A stretch of 64,000 nt of DNA from Galaxea fascicularis. Taxonomy: Eukaryota; Cnidaria; Anthozoa; Scleractinia; Euphylliidae. This document shows, in pieces, positions 22,501-35,597 of the stretch (within the stretch, counting starts at the first letter, position 1; each line of letters opens with the position of its first letter). Below the pieces are notes generated by a model. The model saw only the letters and a program-made list of their open reading frames with translations. It was not told the DNA's origin and did not search any database. The position numbers and the translations under genes were made by a program. The stretch lies in assembly GCA_948470475.1 (NCBI GenBank), contig OX419344.1, positions 19,668,225 to 19,732,224 on the forward strand. Direction: 5' to 3'.

Positions 22501-24920
22501 AAGAACTTAAAAGTTAGTTTGCGCTCAACAGTCGTGGGGTGCCACAAGACAAAGATTTAAAATATCGAAATTTTCTAAACTTGCATCGCTTTTTTTGTCA
22601 TCATCTCAAGAATGCTTCGCCCAAATATCACAGAAATCAATCCATCTACATACCCTATTAATTACGCTCAAAGTTGACAGATTCTCCAGAAAATGGCATT
22701 TTTGGCCACTGACCTTCTTTCTAATAGCTCACGCCTCTTCAGTAGAGCGTGTCGTCTCGAGAGACCGCGAGCCAGTTCCCGTGGAGTCGACTACAAAGCG
22801 CTCACATTACAGTCATCTTTTCTTTGTTTCAAGATGCACGATTGAAACTATAACTACTTGTAAGTAGTCCCCGGTAAAGTTTTCTAAAGACAAGCAAGAG
22901 GAATTAAAAGCGGCAAGTCAAAGCTATCTAACGGAACTCTCATACTCTTACACCATTTCCAAGGGAGCCTTTTCTTTTACTTTTGACGGAAGTATTTACA
23001 CCCGTCTACTATCCAATTTAATGAAGGGCAACTTCGTGCGAAATTTAAAATGTTTTTCTCTGGATTTTTGCATCAGACCAAGCGATCAAACAAAATCTTT
23101 GTTACCATCCTATAATCATAGTTGAAATGAGCTGTTTGCATCAGGCAGCGACAAGACCTCACCATTGCATGCCTTTGTTGTGCATTCCGGCTCCAATTCC
23201 TTGTTGTTTTGGTCACTTGCTTTGTTGTCGATGTTTCAGTTTTAGGGAAATAAAAACAATCCATTATTTACTTTCAATCAGTTTGAAATGAAGGGACAAT
23301 TGGCTTTCAGGAATGCGGCGATGGTAGTTCGATAATGAGTATAGTTAGTGACTCCTTATTTGCTTACAGTGCGCAAGTGAATCTTCCAATTGGAAAACTT
23401 GCCGTAGTTTCTATTGCTTTTGGAGTCTCTGTGCGCAGTTTTTGGTCGTATAATAATTGTTCACCGAATACAGTGGAAAGCTAAATTAATTGAACAATAT
23501 AAATCGCATATACCTGACCGATATCAAAACCGATCGACAGTTCTGTTAATTGATATGGAAGGAAAACGTGATTGATGATCCCACTTACCGAATCTGTGCT
23601 CCTTTAATCCGGTTATTAGGTCAGTTTGTTGTTCTCAGCCGAACAGTTCAGCGCGTCGGGTGAAACGGTCTTCCACAAAGCTTTTCGATTTCGCGACTGA
23701 GCCTCCAAGCGCCAGCACTTCTGTGTCAAGCCAGTGAAACTTGATACCCTAATTTACGAAATCATGGTCAATAGGTTCGAGCTCAAGATTGTTTTGATAC
23801 CGAAATGTAATATTTGGAGTAGCCAATTACAAGCGTTTGCTAAACCTGAATAGTTGAAGAATGAAGTTTGCAGCGAGTTTAGAAATGTCTTTAGTATTGT
23901 TCTGTTGGACCTTGCTGACTGCACATACACTATAGATCTCTCTTCATACTGTACAAGTGATAAGATTTCTTGAGATATCGATGTCTGTAATCATCGGTTC
24001 ATGTTAGGGAGCCCTTTTTAATTTATTTTGTTGACGTCTTAAAGTGGAATTACGTTCCTACAGTACAGTACGTGATGCGATTTCCTACTCTACAGTACGA
24101 AGAATCAACAAGGGATGCCTTACAACATTGAAGCCCAATGGCGTTTGCTTGGGGGGCCTGGGGTCAGCGAAGATCATTAGAGAACAGTTGACTCTGAGAG
24201 AGTCAGAACAGGTCCCAGGCACATCCTGCACCAATGACTCTGGCCCAGCTTTGACTGTTATTAATTATCTAATTTTATCTATTTTCTCTATATAGCTGAT
24301 TTAGTGCCTTTATGTAACTATGGTAAGACAGTGTCAATAATTTCATCTGATATGATTTTCCGGCATCGGGGAAACCCTCAAAACCCTCATAGAATTCTGC
24401 GGCGGCGCAGATCTAACATAATAGCGGAAAACCATCACGCCCTCGCAGTAAATTTCATCGCCTACTTCAGTACATACTCAAAGACGTATAAGTATGAGTA
24501 CTGGTATGCATTTCAAATTTTCCCACACTAGGCCTTGTTATGAAAGTTCCCCATTATTTCTACCCACAACAAACCGATCGTTATCTTTAGTCAATTTATG
24601 AGCAACCTCCACTCATGCGGTGTTTTATTTTTCCAGACTCATAGTATAGCCTATGTCCTCCAACAACTTTAACAATCAAATACGTGACCAAAAAGGCACT
24701 CAATTTACAAGCCGTTATAACAGTGCTGATGTCTTTTTTACCCGTGGCATTTGCATTTTTTTAACTTCGCGACCAAGAAGATGCAAACTTAAGAATAAGC
24801 CATTTCCCATTTCATAAAACAGTTAGTGTTGTGTTGTATTTGCAGTGTAAGTTCTAATGATCAGCACTCATGACACCAGGTCATGACAAGTTTCAACACT
24901 AGCTGACAAGGTACAGCAAC

Positions 24921-25359
24921 TAATAATACACTTGAAAACATTACTCGATTGTGATTGGCTGAGAGCAGTGCATTTCAAGTGTAACAAAGTGCAGAAGGTG
25001 TAACACGAGTGCAAATTACAACGAAAATTTCCGAAGTTAAAGCGAAGACTTCCGAAGACCAACCGATGTATTTCAAAGACCGCCGAATATCGTGCAGAAC
25101 CTTCCGACGATTTCCGAAGATCATCTGAATACTTCCGACGATTTCCGAAGATCACCCGAACACTTCCGATGATTACCGAATATTACCCGAACACTACTAA
25201 AGATTTCCGAAGATTAGCCGAACACTTCCGGTGATCTCCGGATATTTTCGAAGCTTCTCCAAGTTTCGGAAGATCGAGGGCAATGCCTTCTGCGTACCTC
25301 AGTAGTCAATGTATGGGCTGAAGCTTTATAAGTAGTCTATTTTTTCAAGTGTATTATTA
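24921..25359. mobile_element. MITE-like element with 18-bp terminal inverted repeats
   Basis: The left end TAATAATACACTTGAAAA (24921-24938) is the exact reverse complement of 25342-25359. The 439-bp interior includes a 31-bp minisatellite (25101-25253) and no transposase frame, so this would be a non-autonomous DNA transposon. Target-site duplication is not clear. Confidence 0.75.
25101..25253. repeat. 31-bp minisatellite, about five units
   Basis: Units start at 25101, 25132, 25163, 25194 and 25225, each resembling CTTCCGACGATTTCCGAAGA plus a TCACCCGAACA-like end, with the last shorter. Looser copies continue leftward to about 25025. The array lies within the 24921-25359 element. Confidence 0.85.
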
Positions 25360-25361
25360 AC

Positions 25362-25374
25362 AAGTAATCACATA

Positions 25375-25407
<33 letters not shown>

Positions 25408-25476
25408 ATGTAAATTTTTTCAAAGACCACAAATTGCACTCGCCCTACGGGCTCGTGCAATTTTATTGGTCTTTGA

Positions 25477-25508
<32 letters not shown>

Positions 25509-25532
25509 ACACTCGGAATCATGTGATTACTT
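25362..25532. repeat. Palindromic element next to the 18-bp-TIR MITE
   Basis: AAGTAATCACATAA at the left (25362-25375) pairs with the right end (about 25519-25532). The internal arms (GGAATAAATAAGCAC, then TTTTTTCAAAGACCA) repeat inverted around a centre near 25447. The arms are imperfect. It starts three bases after the preceding element ends, so the two may be one composite. Confidence 0.7.
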
Positions 25533-27805
25533 ATACAAATTGCGCATGATTATATCCAAACAAAAGCCGACGAAAAGCACACGAAAACAAGTTTGTTGTC
25601 GTTGTGCGCTAATATACCTATTCTCCTACCCACAAGCCACCCTATAACCCCTGAGGAAGTCACTCAAGAATCTAACACACGCGTTTTCTTTTCATTGTTT
25701 TCCTGTCTACCTTATAGCTACTTCAAAATGCGGATACGTTAGCCTGGTTTCGCGGTGCCGAACGTGAGAGACAAGAAGCACAAATGACATAAGTATAAGA
25801 AACCGATAGACGCCGGAGGAAGGGCAACCAGAAAAATGTTTCATCTTTGCTCTCGTCCTAGTGTTTCAAACATGATTTTCTTTGCAGTCGTTGAGGCTTT
25901 TTTTATCGCGGTTTGCGTTGCCGATGGAACTTGAAAGCCAGGCCTAATTTGTATATCTTTCTTCCACCAGGTATACAAAGCATTTTGTTTGTAATTAAGT
26001 GTGTCATACATCCACTCACCTTTAATTCGGATCAGTTTCAACCTGAACGTTCACTGACGTGTTAACTATCAATTTTCGTTGCTCGTAAGCTCTGTGCAAA
26101 GCACACTCTCCATATGGGCAAAGTAGCGAGTGATGCCGAGATATGGCGGAAGTTGTTACCAGCAGGACAAAGAATGGACTGAAGATACAAATAAACGAGC
26201 TACCCAGTGATAGACGACCAGCCCTATAAAGTCACAACATTTTCCAAGAACTTCTGTTTTGATAATTGAGTTCTCATTATTGAGGCTAACGTTCTCTTTC
26301 CAAAACCTCCACAAAACGATTGTTATCCTTGTGAAAGTCGATCACTTGTCTCGCCTGTAACAGTGGGTGGGAGCCTAGGGATGCAGTATTACACCCATAT
26401 TAATGGAGTGATATTCCCTAGCTACCGAACACAAAGTCATGGGAATGTTTATACGCTTGTCGCTATCAGTCATATTCAGTAATAAATATCGAATAGTCTT
26501 GAACGAATCGATGTTGCTTAGATGTGTGTTTGTTCCACTAAATGCAGAAGGATGCATATGCAATGACGTTTTTATGGACTCTAAAAGCCCACTTTCTCAA
26601 AATTACGATTCCACTTAATTTTTTGCTTGCGCTTTTGTTTTTCATTTCCCCTGGCTGTTTTAAGTTGCTCTGTGATCCATGCTGGAGAGCCATCTTCACT
26701 GTCACCATTGTGAGCAGTCGCTATTCAATCATATTAATTAACTCATTAATACGGAATATTCACAGAGATTATAGAGTCTCTCTCGGGTAAGGCCATCATG
26801 CATAGTGGAACCGCTCGGCGAGCAGCTAGAAAACAGAGCAGTTGTCACAACAGTAGCACTTTGAAAACTCTGACTTTGTACTCGCTAAAATTGCGATTCC
26901 ACTCAGTATTGTTAATGTGTGTTTTTATTTTTCCTGTTTGTTTTCAGCTCCCCAAGGTTCCAGGCTGGAGAACTTTATCTATAAAGTCACCATCAGTTTG
27001 TTCACGGCCTCCCGCTCTGCACTTCAAGGTAGGCGATTTTTGAACCCTATTTCCAGGAAACGATCTCTGTCTGTTCAACTGTGTTCGAAACTTGTATCAG
27101 ATAAAATCACGTTTCGTCCCAGTTAATCTTGATTTCCATTAAGAAAGTCGTGCTTGTAGTCATACAGTTGGCCGGCTAAGAGGCTGCTGTTGAGATCTTG
27201 GTTTTCACATGAAGAATAAGGAATTATCAATCCTTTTGAGACTGTAGTTTAGTCAGTTATTAGAACAGCTGAAGACTTATCTTTTTTACAAATTTTCAGT
27301 TTGATAGGGTTTTTCCTCTTGTGATAAAGCAAGGCTGAATTTCTAAGCTTTTGCGTGATGCGATTATAGAGTGTTTTCACAGTCACGCAGTAAAAAAATT
27401 AAATGAGACCATCATATTGGTGTGCCACTGTGGGATACCAATATGGTGGCCGGAAAGAGTGTAAACATCTGGAACTTACTTTGGTTATCTAGGCCACTCA
27501 TTGTATGTATTGAACAAACAGTCATTTACATAAACACTTTTCCTAATACATTTTGTTCTCAAATGGCTAAAAATCATGAGATAGATATGTATTTTTTGAC
27601 AAACATTATCGTAACTTTAAGTCACGAAGCGCCATAACTATGAAGTTCAAAGCACGCTGGTTTCAAAACGAAGGACGCTATTGAGCTGGAAGGTTGTGAG
27701 CAGATATAAAATTAACACCTTTAATGCCTTATGTGGATAAATACTTTGGTGGCTCTTTAGTTTTCGATTTTAGAATTTGATGACGACAGGCGAAAACGCT
27801 CTGTT
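25533..27805. other. Intergenic, includes a diverged tandem duplication
   Basis: No gene is supported. Bases about 26578-26720 and 26869-27010 are diverged direct copies, each with a CGATTCCACT word, a TTTT-rich run and then GCTGGAGA with CACCAT(T/C). Short frames through these copies are not conserved between them. Confidence 0.5.
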
Positions 27806-27994
27806 AAAGCTGGTTTTCACTAGTCGGAGTCGTAGTCGGAGTTGCAAGGGCCTTTATGACCTAGTGAAAATCAAAGATCGGAGTCTTTAGCGGAGTCATA
27901 AGCTCCACGGAATCGGAGTCGGAAGAATCAGAACGTTTCCATTTTCTTCCGACTCCGTTTATGACTCCGTCGCTTATGATCCAGTGAAAACTAT
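27806..27994. mobile_element. GGAGTCG-rich palindromic MITE-like element, copy A
   Basis: It begins AGCTGGTTTTCACTAG and ends CCAGTGAAAAC, giving inverted ends. Internally it carries repeated GGAGTCG on one side and CGACTCC/GACTCCG on the other, so it can fold back on itself. Copies B and C lie about 0.65 and 1.2 kb to the right. Confidence 0.7.
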
Positions 27995-28618
27995 GGGCGC
28001 AATCCATTCAACCAAAATTTCCGGACCGAAGTTTCGAAATTTCTTGGAGGCGAATGGAACGCGACGCCGGACCGGTCTCGTTCCATTCCTCTCTCAACAA
28101 GTGTTTCCCGCCCTGATTTGTCGTCTTCCCATCGCTCAAGTGTTCTTTTCGTGATCAGGTTGACTTGTGAGGACCTCAATCTCATTGGGAATGGAAGAAG
28201 AATCGTCAACAACGAACATAAACATAAGACGATAAAAATGGCGGGAGTTTGATCGGAGTGTGGATGCTCGAGACAGATGGACCGTTTTAAAAATTATCTT
28301 GCAAAGCAGCTACGTACCAGTTGTAGTTGCACATTAATGTAACAGCAACAGCGATAAATCTGCTGCTAAAACAACACAATTACTGCACAGAAAACTCTCC
28401 ATGCTGTCCATGTCGAAAATCAACCTGAAAGTACCGGACAGAGAGATGCTGGAAACTAGAATGAGTCAGCAATTTTCCGGTCTGACCGATCCAGCTGAAC
28501 CAACGGATCCACCTCGAAAGGTGGATCCGTTTTTACGAAAAAATTCCGGGTGAACCAAACTGATCCATTGAGTTTTCGACCGAAATTTCCTGAAATTTTG
28601 GTTCAATGGATCGCGCCC
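27995..28618. mobile_element. 624-bp MITE-like element with 26-bp TIRs
   Basis: The left end starts GGGCGCAATCCATTCAACCA and continues to AAAATTT. The right end (28593-28618) is its reverse complement with two mismatches. No transposase was recognised; a 73-codon frame at the left end runs into the repeat terminus. It sits exactly between copies A and B of the GGAGTCG-rich element. No clear target-site duplication is seen. Confidence 0.75.
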
Positions 28619-28621
28619 AAA

Positions 28622-29202
28622 AGGCTGGTTTTCACTAGCGACGGAGTCGGTGTCGGAGTCGTAATCAGAAGCGTAGAGCGTTATGATCTAGTGAAAATCA
28701 AACCGATGGAGTCGGAAGCAGAAAGCTATTCCGCTTATGACTCCGTCGGTTATGATCAAGTAAAAACGAGATTGTCGGAGTCGCAACCGCTATTTTGGTA
28801 TCAAGGTGTAACCGGAGGGCGTGAGAACAAGCATTGTGATTTTCACCAGATCATAAGCGACGGAGTCATACGCGCAGTCCGGGAAGAAAATGGAAACGTT
28901 CTGATTCTTCCGACTCCGATTCCGTCGAGCTTATGTCTCCGCTTACGACTCCGATCTTTGATTTTCACTAGGTCATAAGCGCTCTTACGACTCCGACTAC
29001 GATTCCGACTCTGACTCCGACTCCGCAGCTAGCAAAAACCACCAGCCTGTTGTGGGAGTCGGAAGCAGAAGCGGAAGAACCTACCAAACACAATGCTTGT
29101 TCCCACGCTGTCCGGTTACAGTTTGATACCAAAATAGCACTTTTCACTAGATCGTGACGCTCTACGCTTCTGATTACGACTTCGTCCCTAGTGAAAATTT
29201 AA
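28622..29202. mobile_element. GGAGTCG-rich palindromic elements, copies B and C
   Basis: Copy B runs from GGCTGGTTTTCACTAG at 28622 to the inverted end near 29046. Its left half repeats GGAGTCG and its right half CGACTCC. A related partial copy follows (about 29053-29202), ending with CCCTAGTGAAAA and sharing CAATGCTTGTTC and TTTGATACCAAAATAGC with copy B in inverted order. The 142-codon frame here (28550-28978) is a by-product of the repeat. Confidence 0.7.
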
Positions 29203-32200
29203 ACTGGCGGGCGAGTATGCTGTCACGTAGGTTAAAAAAGTCACTTATCCGCTGAGATTTCGCAATCTGAGTAGTCCTTGAAGGAGAATAAATACTCACG
29301 TAGACGTTTATGAGCCCTCAGAGACGACTACAGGCTTTTTATAGCAAAAGTCGATGACATATGTTTTTGTTAGCTTCCGGCCGCCATATTTGTTCCCCTT
29401 TGAGGGACACAAACATGGCGTCTCCATACAAAGCCATATAAATTTGAGTGAAACATTTCTTCGAATATCTCTTGCTCTAAACAGCACTAAACATCGCATA
29501 GACCTTTGCGAGACTGTTAGAGTATACATCTTCTTTTATCTCTTTGATTTTTGACTATTTGTTGAATGGTTTGGATGATGGTGTGACAGTGAAAACCGAC
29601 AATAATAAGCAAAGGCTTTCTTTTGGTCAAGCTGTAGTATGCTATCTTTATGAAGTGAGTTTTAAGCCGTGCGAAAATTGCGCACTGCACACAGAAAAAC
29701 TGTTAGGTATGTTTGTCGGTTTGATGTCTGTCGGAGTCTCTTTACCCGAGGATTTTTATTGCGTTTATCAATTGGGGTGATTACAGTTGCCTTCAATGTT
29801 AAACAGAACATGTTTATGAATCAATCAATCGATCGATCAATCCACGAATACTTCCAAAGGCTGAAATAGCAGTAAAGAAACAACAAAATGGGGACGCTAT
29901 GGGATTAAGGCAAAATAAATAATTAATATGGATAGTATGAAGTTAATATCGGGAGCTTTTTTTTAAATTGTCTTTAGGAGTTACTGAACGGTGAACAGAT
30001 ATCCCAAAGTCAGTGGCTAAGGAAAATGGTATGTTATTCGTGGTTTGTAAATTGAAATTTCGTGACTTAGCAAACTTGCCATTAAGCGTAGCTCAGAATG
30101 TGTTCAGCTGGTGCTTTAAGCTGTTTATTGTGTCGAACATAAGCTCCAGTTCCGGCAGGCGATGGGTACAATTTCGTTCAAAAAATGTTTGCTGTTATTT
30201 CGGGTCGTATGTTATAAGTTGATCCTTAAAAGTGAAAGTCGGTGCTGCTATCTAAAACCCATTGCTCGTGCTGTGATAAATAATGTTAGTTTTTTGTAAC
30301 CAGCTTAACAACTTGCTGTTATTCGTCAGTGAAAAGCATTTCGTTCCGGGAACTGTTTTGCCTTAAATCTTGTTGAAGTTATTCATTCTTTTTTTCCATT
30401 GGTCGTCCAACAGAAGCTAACTTATAACTTTTAGTTGCCGATTGTTTTGTTGTGGATATAAGTTTTCAGCACACAGTCCTCAAATGATGCTAGAAATTGA
30501 AGCTTCGACGTTAATAAATTAATTATTTCAGCCTTACCTTTTTCATGTATTAAACGTATCTAAAGCTTGTCTTGTGCCACTGACTTGGCCAGACACTTGT
30601 CTAACATCCACCATTACAGACTAGGGAGATAAGTGTTGCTGTACTTTGTAAGAGCATCAATTGGAAGAAACCGTAAAGAAAAAAGAATAATAAATAAAGT
30701 TGTCAACTATTATCGCTTTTGAAGACCTGAGGTTGGGATTTCTAGCCTGTCGCGGTTTAGTTTGAATTGGTTTGGTTTTCACACCCAGTTGTATTCACGA
30801 TAAATGGTCCACTAAAGAACGAAGTACTAGGCGGAATAAAACATAATGAAATAACGCTCCTTTTAATTACCGCTGGCGGTCTAATTATTGTACACGGCCG
30901 CTGTTGTTTCTTGGTATAATTAAATTATCGTCAATATATCAGCCCTGAGGAGGGTATTATTTTGTTGAACGGTCAAAAAAGAAAAAAGAATGATAGTGAT
31001 AATGATGAGAAAGGGAAAGAAACCAGCTTAAGTAAAATACAATACGCGTCCAGGTTACTTAATCAAATAAATAAATAAATAGTAATAATAATTAAAAGTT
31101 CAGTATACTTTTTCCCATTTTAACCGGTGTTTAGAAGTAGTATTCGCTTTGAACTAATTTTAATTATATTTTATTGCGCAGCGTGAGCGAAATTGCGCGG
31201 TAAAGGTTCTTCTTCATTACAATCCGCCGCAAAGCTTAAGCCGCTTACCGCAGGCCGGTAAAAGGTATAAATGGCCATTTTCGAAATCCTGGCGTCCTGT
31301 AGACCAAAAACGACGCATCGAAGTGTTGGGAAAACCTGTGGCATTTTTGGTTCGGAGACGCGCGTCAGATATTAGAATTCTGCGCTGAGCTATAACTGTG
31401 CTCATTTTTGTTTACAAATCCACCCAATCTAATGCCCCTAACTGCCTGGCTTTCTTCAGTTATAAGTGTCTTTAATTAAGGCTACACCGTTACTTGATAG
31501 TCAGGAATTAGTGAGCGAAAGTTAGCTCGTAGCTTGTTCCGGCTTTAAAGCTTGCAGAATTAGTCACTGGTTAATGTAAAGCATTTGGATCTTACACTGC
31601 GAGTGGATGGCATGTCATAACATTTGTTCCGAAAAGAAACCACAATTTATTGAAACTGATTCCCAATTCTCATCCTGAAGAGGGGTGTAAAATGCCGCAT
31701 TACCGCAAATAATGGAATTTAATGTATTTTTGTTTTTACGGAGATTTAACAAAAAATAGGTTCATTTGGGCAATTCTGTCGGATTCAGATTCAGATTTGA
31801 TTCCGGTTCTTCTAACCTGAGAAAGTTGAACCTGTAAAATATGGAGAACCCCAGTTGTGCGCGCGAGCACTCTTGCTCGTATTTTATGATTTTAATTACA
31901 TGGAATGTCGGACATCATAATAAATCGTAGACACATTGTCATGCGTGAAGACTGCAGTGTCATGCGTGCTCCGAGGAGTCTACATTGTGTAGTCTGTTAT
32001 CGTACTAACTCTTCACGAGCTTTAGCTGTTAACGGAAGCAGCACATAAATGTAAAGGCTACGTTATGTATCGTGGGGAGACAGCCAAACGACAACAATCT
32101 GTTGCTGCCACTAACAAAAGTATTAGACAGTTTTTTTTTTGTTATTTTCAAAGATTACTTTCCACTTTTTCTATAATTATAACTTCGTCCACCCGGGATT

Positions 32201-32499
32201 GATTGCTGTTTAAATAGCCTAACGCCACCTGTCTTTGCAGTGTCTTTGTCTTGTCGCATTAATAATTAGGGAAAGAGTCCATTTACATCAGTTTGATAAG
32301 CAGGTCCTTTAATTCAACTGGCTTTGGCAGGTGATGGATATGGGATAGCGAGCCATAACGAAAACACGATAATGTTGTCAGACTTTAAAACTGCACGCTA
32401 AGTGTAACGGCTGTATTAACGATTTCTCTTGTAGTGTGCTTGCAAAGTAGTGTGAAAACTAATAAGTCTATCTGAATGAGAGGGTAAGAGAGAACTAAA

Positions 32500-32526
32500 A
32501 AGAGGGAGGGGGGGAGGAGGGAGGGC
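32500..32526 (+). repeat. Purine-rich tract with several G runs
   Basis: Four or more runs of at least three G in a purine-only stretch (GAGGGAGGGGGGGAGGAGGG) make a G-quadruplex possible on the plus strand. Confidence 0.5.
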
Positions 32527-35015
32527 TCCAGTCGGTTAATAAATCTTTCATATCAGCTATTTGGCGCGGTAAAGCATGGAATTTCCAGTCGTGTAGTTCT
32601 GCATTAGCGTGAAAAATGTGATCACAATTAGTCTAGCTAGGTTGTGGTAGCGAGAAGAATTGACCTTGAATAAGGGGGGATTTTAAGGAAAAGAAGGTTA
32701 GACCATACACCGGGCTGCACACTTCACCGTCACCCGGGGATCATATTTGAAGAATACTCCTCCTGGTCGTTTCCGTTCCTCCGCACTCGCGGAAATTTTT
32801 TTAAATCGTCGGCTTAATTTCAGCTTCTTAAAGGCCTACTTAGCAGGAAAAGCTAAATTATTTGTCAGGGCGTTAGTTTTCATTTTGCGACATGAGCTTA
32901 AGCGAGTCTAAGATCATTCTACATGATTGGTCTGGAGCTAACCAGGATATAATGCTACAAAGTGCTACGGGCAAAACAAATGTTTTGTCGCCGTAAATGA
33001 TCCCGGGCACGGTTGTTGGCAATTATTTTAGCAGTACCTTGTGGAAATTAACTATCAAGTCCTTAGTCTCGGAAATTTGAGAATATCCCCCGACTCAGTT
33101 TTGGATGACATTCCTGTAAGGATTCAACTAGATTTGCTGATTTTGTTTTTTTCTTTTCTGCCCGAGCAAGATCTCCAGGTCCCCGGAAGAATTCCCTTTT
33201 TTCTCTGTTCCCGTAAGTTGTCAGCACTTGTGTCCGACGTTACGGTCAAATCTTCGCGTGGATGGTACATGCATGAAAGATAAAATGAAAACCAGATTCA
33301 GGATCCACTTATTTCCGTAGCGATAATGTTGTCTACTCTTGCTATCGCAACATCTCGAAGTACAGACTATCTAGAGCCTCAATGCTTGTTAGAACACTAT
33401 GATTTATAGTGAGTGTGCTGTCACTCTGCGGTGACCACCTTGACAAAAGCGTTAGCATCGAACGTGCCACGACGAGAAAATAACATAACATGGTTAAAAA
33501 TAAAAAGAAAGAAAAAAACAAAAAGAGAGCCACCATAATAACTTTGATAGAGTATATACTATTTTAAACACGACTCACCTCTTTTTTTTTTCAAAAAAAC
33601 TCTCTTCGAACAATGTATGTTCTTCCTTCTTAATGACAGTCGTCTGAGGTTTATTCGTATTTAAATTATGCAAAAACAAGTAGCTGTTAATTATTAATCA
33701 GAACTAGTTAATGGCGAATATGAGTGCTAAGAAAGGCTCGGTTAGTCGTCGGGAAGTAAACCGCACTAGAAAGGACCCCAGGAGGTCTTTTTTTTGTTCC
33801 ATGCAAAACTGTGGGGAGCCCTCGCAGTTATGAAGGTGCTACCCACCGACTGCGTTCACTTACCTTAATTTATGGAAATGAACTCATGACATCTGTTTTT
33901 TTTAACCGCAGACTCGGACGTGTTAATAAATTGAACTCTATCAATCTCCGCTATGTATGAAACTGTGAAAATGTGTAAAGGGTGGAAAAAATTTAAGATT
34001 TGAACGGCACGGTACTCCATCAGCTGTGGTATCATGCTACTACGGCTACACGGGAGCGGCGAAAAAAAATCCCCGGGCGGCCTATAAATATATCCATGAA
34101 GAAATGAAGTGTGTGAAAATGCACGCTATTCGCCTTAAAATGAAGTAGTTAATAAATTAGAGACTGTCAACGTGAACAATTTGTGACCTTGCGAAGAGCG
34201 ATGGCAAGAAAAATAGCTAGGCTTTAAGGGATTCAGTTGAACGTATGTAACGTCGGTCTAACCTTCACGCTAACAGTCCCAGCGCTACTTCTGCTAATCG
34301 CGTGAGCTATCACCACCCTGAGGTCTTTTGTGACTCGTAGGAGTTGAGAGAAGTAATGAAAATGTCATATTTAAAGTTTTATGGGTCTGAACCGCGGGAG
34401 GAAAAAATAATATGGGAACTTACTTTTAAATAAAACGCCCTTGATAAATATTAATTTTGCGTTTACATTCCCTGCTTTATTCCGACTTTGGAAGGGATTC
34501 ACATCCGAACGAAGCCCGGCGGTTTTTTCTTGTGCGACATCAAAATGAATTGTTGTCATTTTTTTACAGCGTTATACAGAAGCTATAGTCTAGAGTTATG
34601 TCTAAAGTTTCAATTATTAACTTTTCCTTCTTTCCGGAAAGTCTGCAGTTTCGGGCTTGTTAGATTAATTTTTAACGTCGATTTCTATTCTCTTCTTCGT
34701 TACTTTTTAATAAATTTAAAAGCAGACGGCGAAAGACGGTATCACGCATTTGATCAGTTTTTCAGTCCTCTAGAAATTGCACGCGGCAACAGGTTTTGGG
34801 TATCGAGCTATTGGTTTCATCTGCTAGGTAACAAATCACTGAAGACAATCTGGTCATTCCAGAGGATACAGCACATACAGCAATATATGCCGTTTGAGTG
34901 TAACACAGTGTATACATCGCATAAGTTCATTGTACTACCTTCATCGAAACTGTGCTATACAGGGGAAAGACGGTTCGCTTTTCCCCTGCGTCAGTGGTTT
35001 TAAACCTCAGTTTTC

Positions 35016-35040
35016 ATAATAATAATAATAATAATAATAA
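35016..35040. repeat. (AAT)n microsatellite
   Basis: About eight AAT units lie just beyond a long but unsupported plus-strand open frame. Confidence 0.85.
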
Positions 35041-35179
35041 TTGGGAACTGCAAGGATATTGAGGAAGGTACTGGAAATGTGAAGAAGAGATGATTCCGTT
35101 AGCCCTTGGTCATTTGTTGTGACTCGCCTAGTGGAAGTAATAACGGCAATGACAACAGCCAGAACATGATGTTAAACAA

Positions 35180-35597
35180 AGATAATAATAATAAACAATC
35201 TTTAAGGAGGAAGCACCCGTCACGTAAATACGTGGTTTTCAGGGAGGTCCTCCATAAAAAGAAAAAATGAATAAATAAATAAATAAAAAAAGAGTATTTC
35301 CTAAAAACTTTTAAAAACTAGGTACTGTCCCAAAAACTATTTACAGATAATTATCTATCAACAATACGTTGTTCATCTAAAATATTTATCCATTATCTAA
35401 AAATGTTTATCCATTAAGAACCTTGTAAGGTTTTTCTTAAAAAATGCGCATGGCATTGACTTTCTTTTAAATACTGGGAGGGACATCCAGTCGTTTGTAA
35501 AACGGAAGTAGGACACTCTCTTTTCGCATTCCGTTTTAGGTTTAGGCAATCTAGGTAAGTAGCCATTTCTAGTGTTATAGCCATGCATGTGAACTTT
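35180..35597 (-). mobile_element. LINE (CR1/L2-like) 3' end, truncated
   Basis: On the minus strand, 35588-35397 encodes the C-terminal tail of a non-LTR retrotransposon polyprotein, with GYNTRNGYLPRLPKPKTE, then VSYFRFTNDWMSLPVFKR and FFKKNLTRFL. It continues into a 3' UTR-like part (GGAGGACCTCCCTGAAAACC, later GCTTCCTCCTTAAAG) and a TTA repeat tail. The frame is closed by a stop just upstream, so only the 3' end remains, the usual result of 5' truncation. It is non-functional. Confidence 0.75.

Larger units (their letters stand above)
17836..24920. other. Long intergenic stretch, no supported gene
   Basis: This stretch is AT-rich with no frame showing a recognisable domain. It contains an (AAC)n run near 18097-18117, a hairpin at 18664-18731, and one exon-like stretch at 19404-19558 reported separately. 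Other frames of 60-90 codons (for example 22595-22867 and 24044-24295) have no motif or splice context. Confidence 0.5.
29203..35175. other. Long intergenic stretch, no supported gene
   Basis: The stretch is AT-rich. The longest frame (plus strand, ATG at 34545, stop at 35003, 152 codons) has no recognisable domain and an ordinary AT-biased composition. A TATAAATA word at 34083-34090 follows a GC-rich patch, but no gene is seen downstream. A purine-rich G-run tract and a short AAT array are listed separately. Confidence 0.5.

Noticed and set aside
25101..25253. Regularly spaced 31-bp units resembling a CRISPR array
   Set aside because: Units are contiguous with no unique spacers, there are no cas genes, and the context is a eukaryotic transposable element.
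28550..28978. 142-codon plus-strand frame
   Set aside because: Lies inside palindromic GGAGTCG-rich mobile elements and reads through their repeat units.
34083..34090. TATAAATA after a GC-rich patch as a promoter
   Set aside because: No gene follows within reach on that strand; AT-rich DNA gives such words by chance.
34545..35003. 152-codon plus-strand frame
   Set aside because: No recognisable domain, no splice or promoter context, and AT-biased composition. It could be real but I cannot support it.
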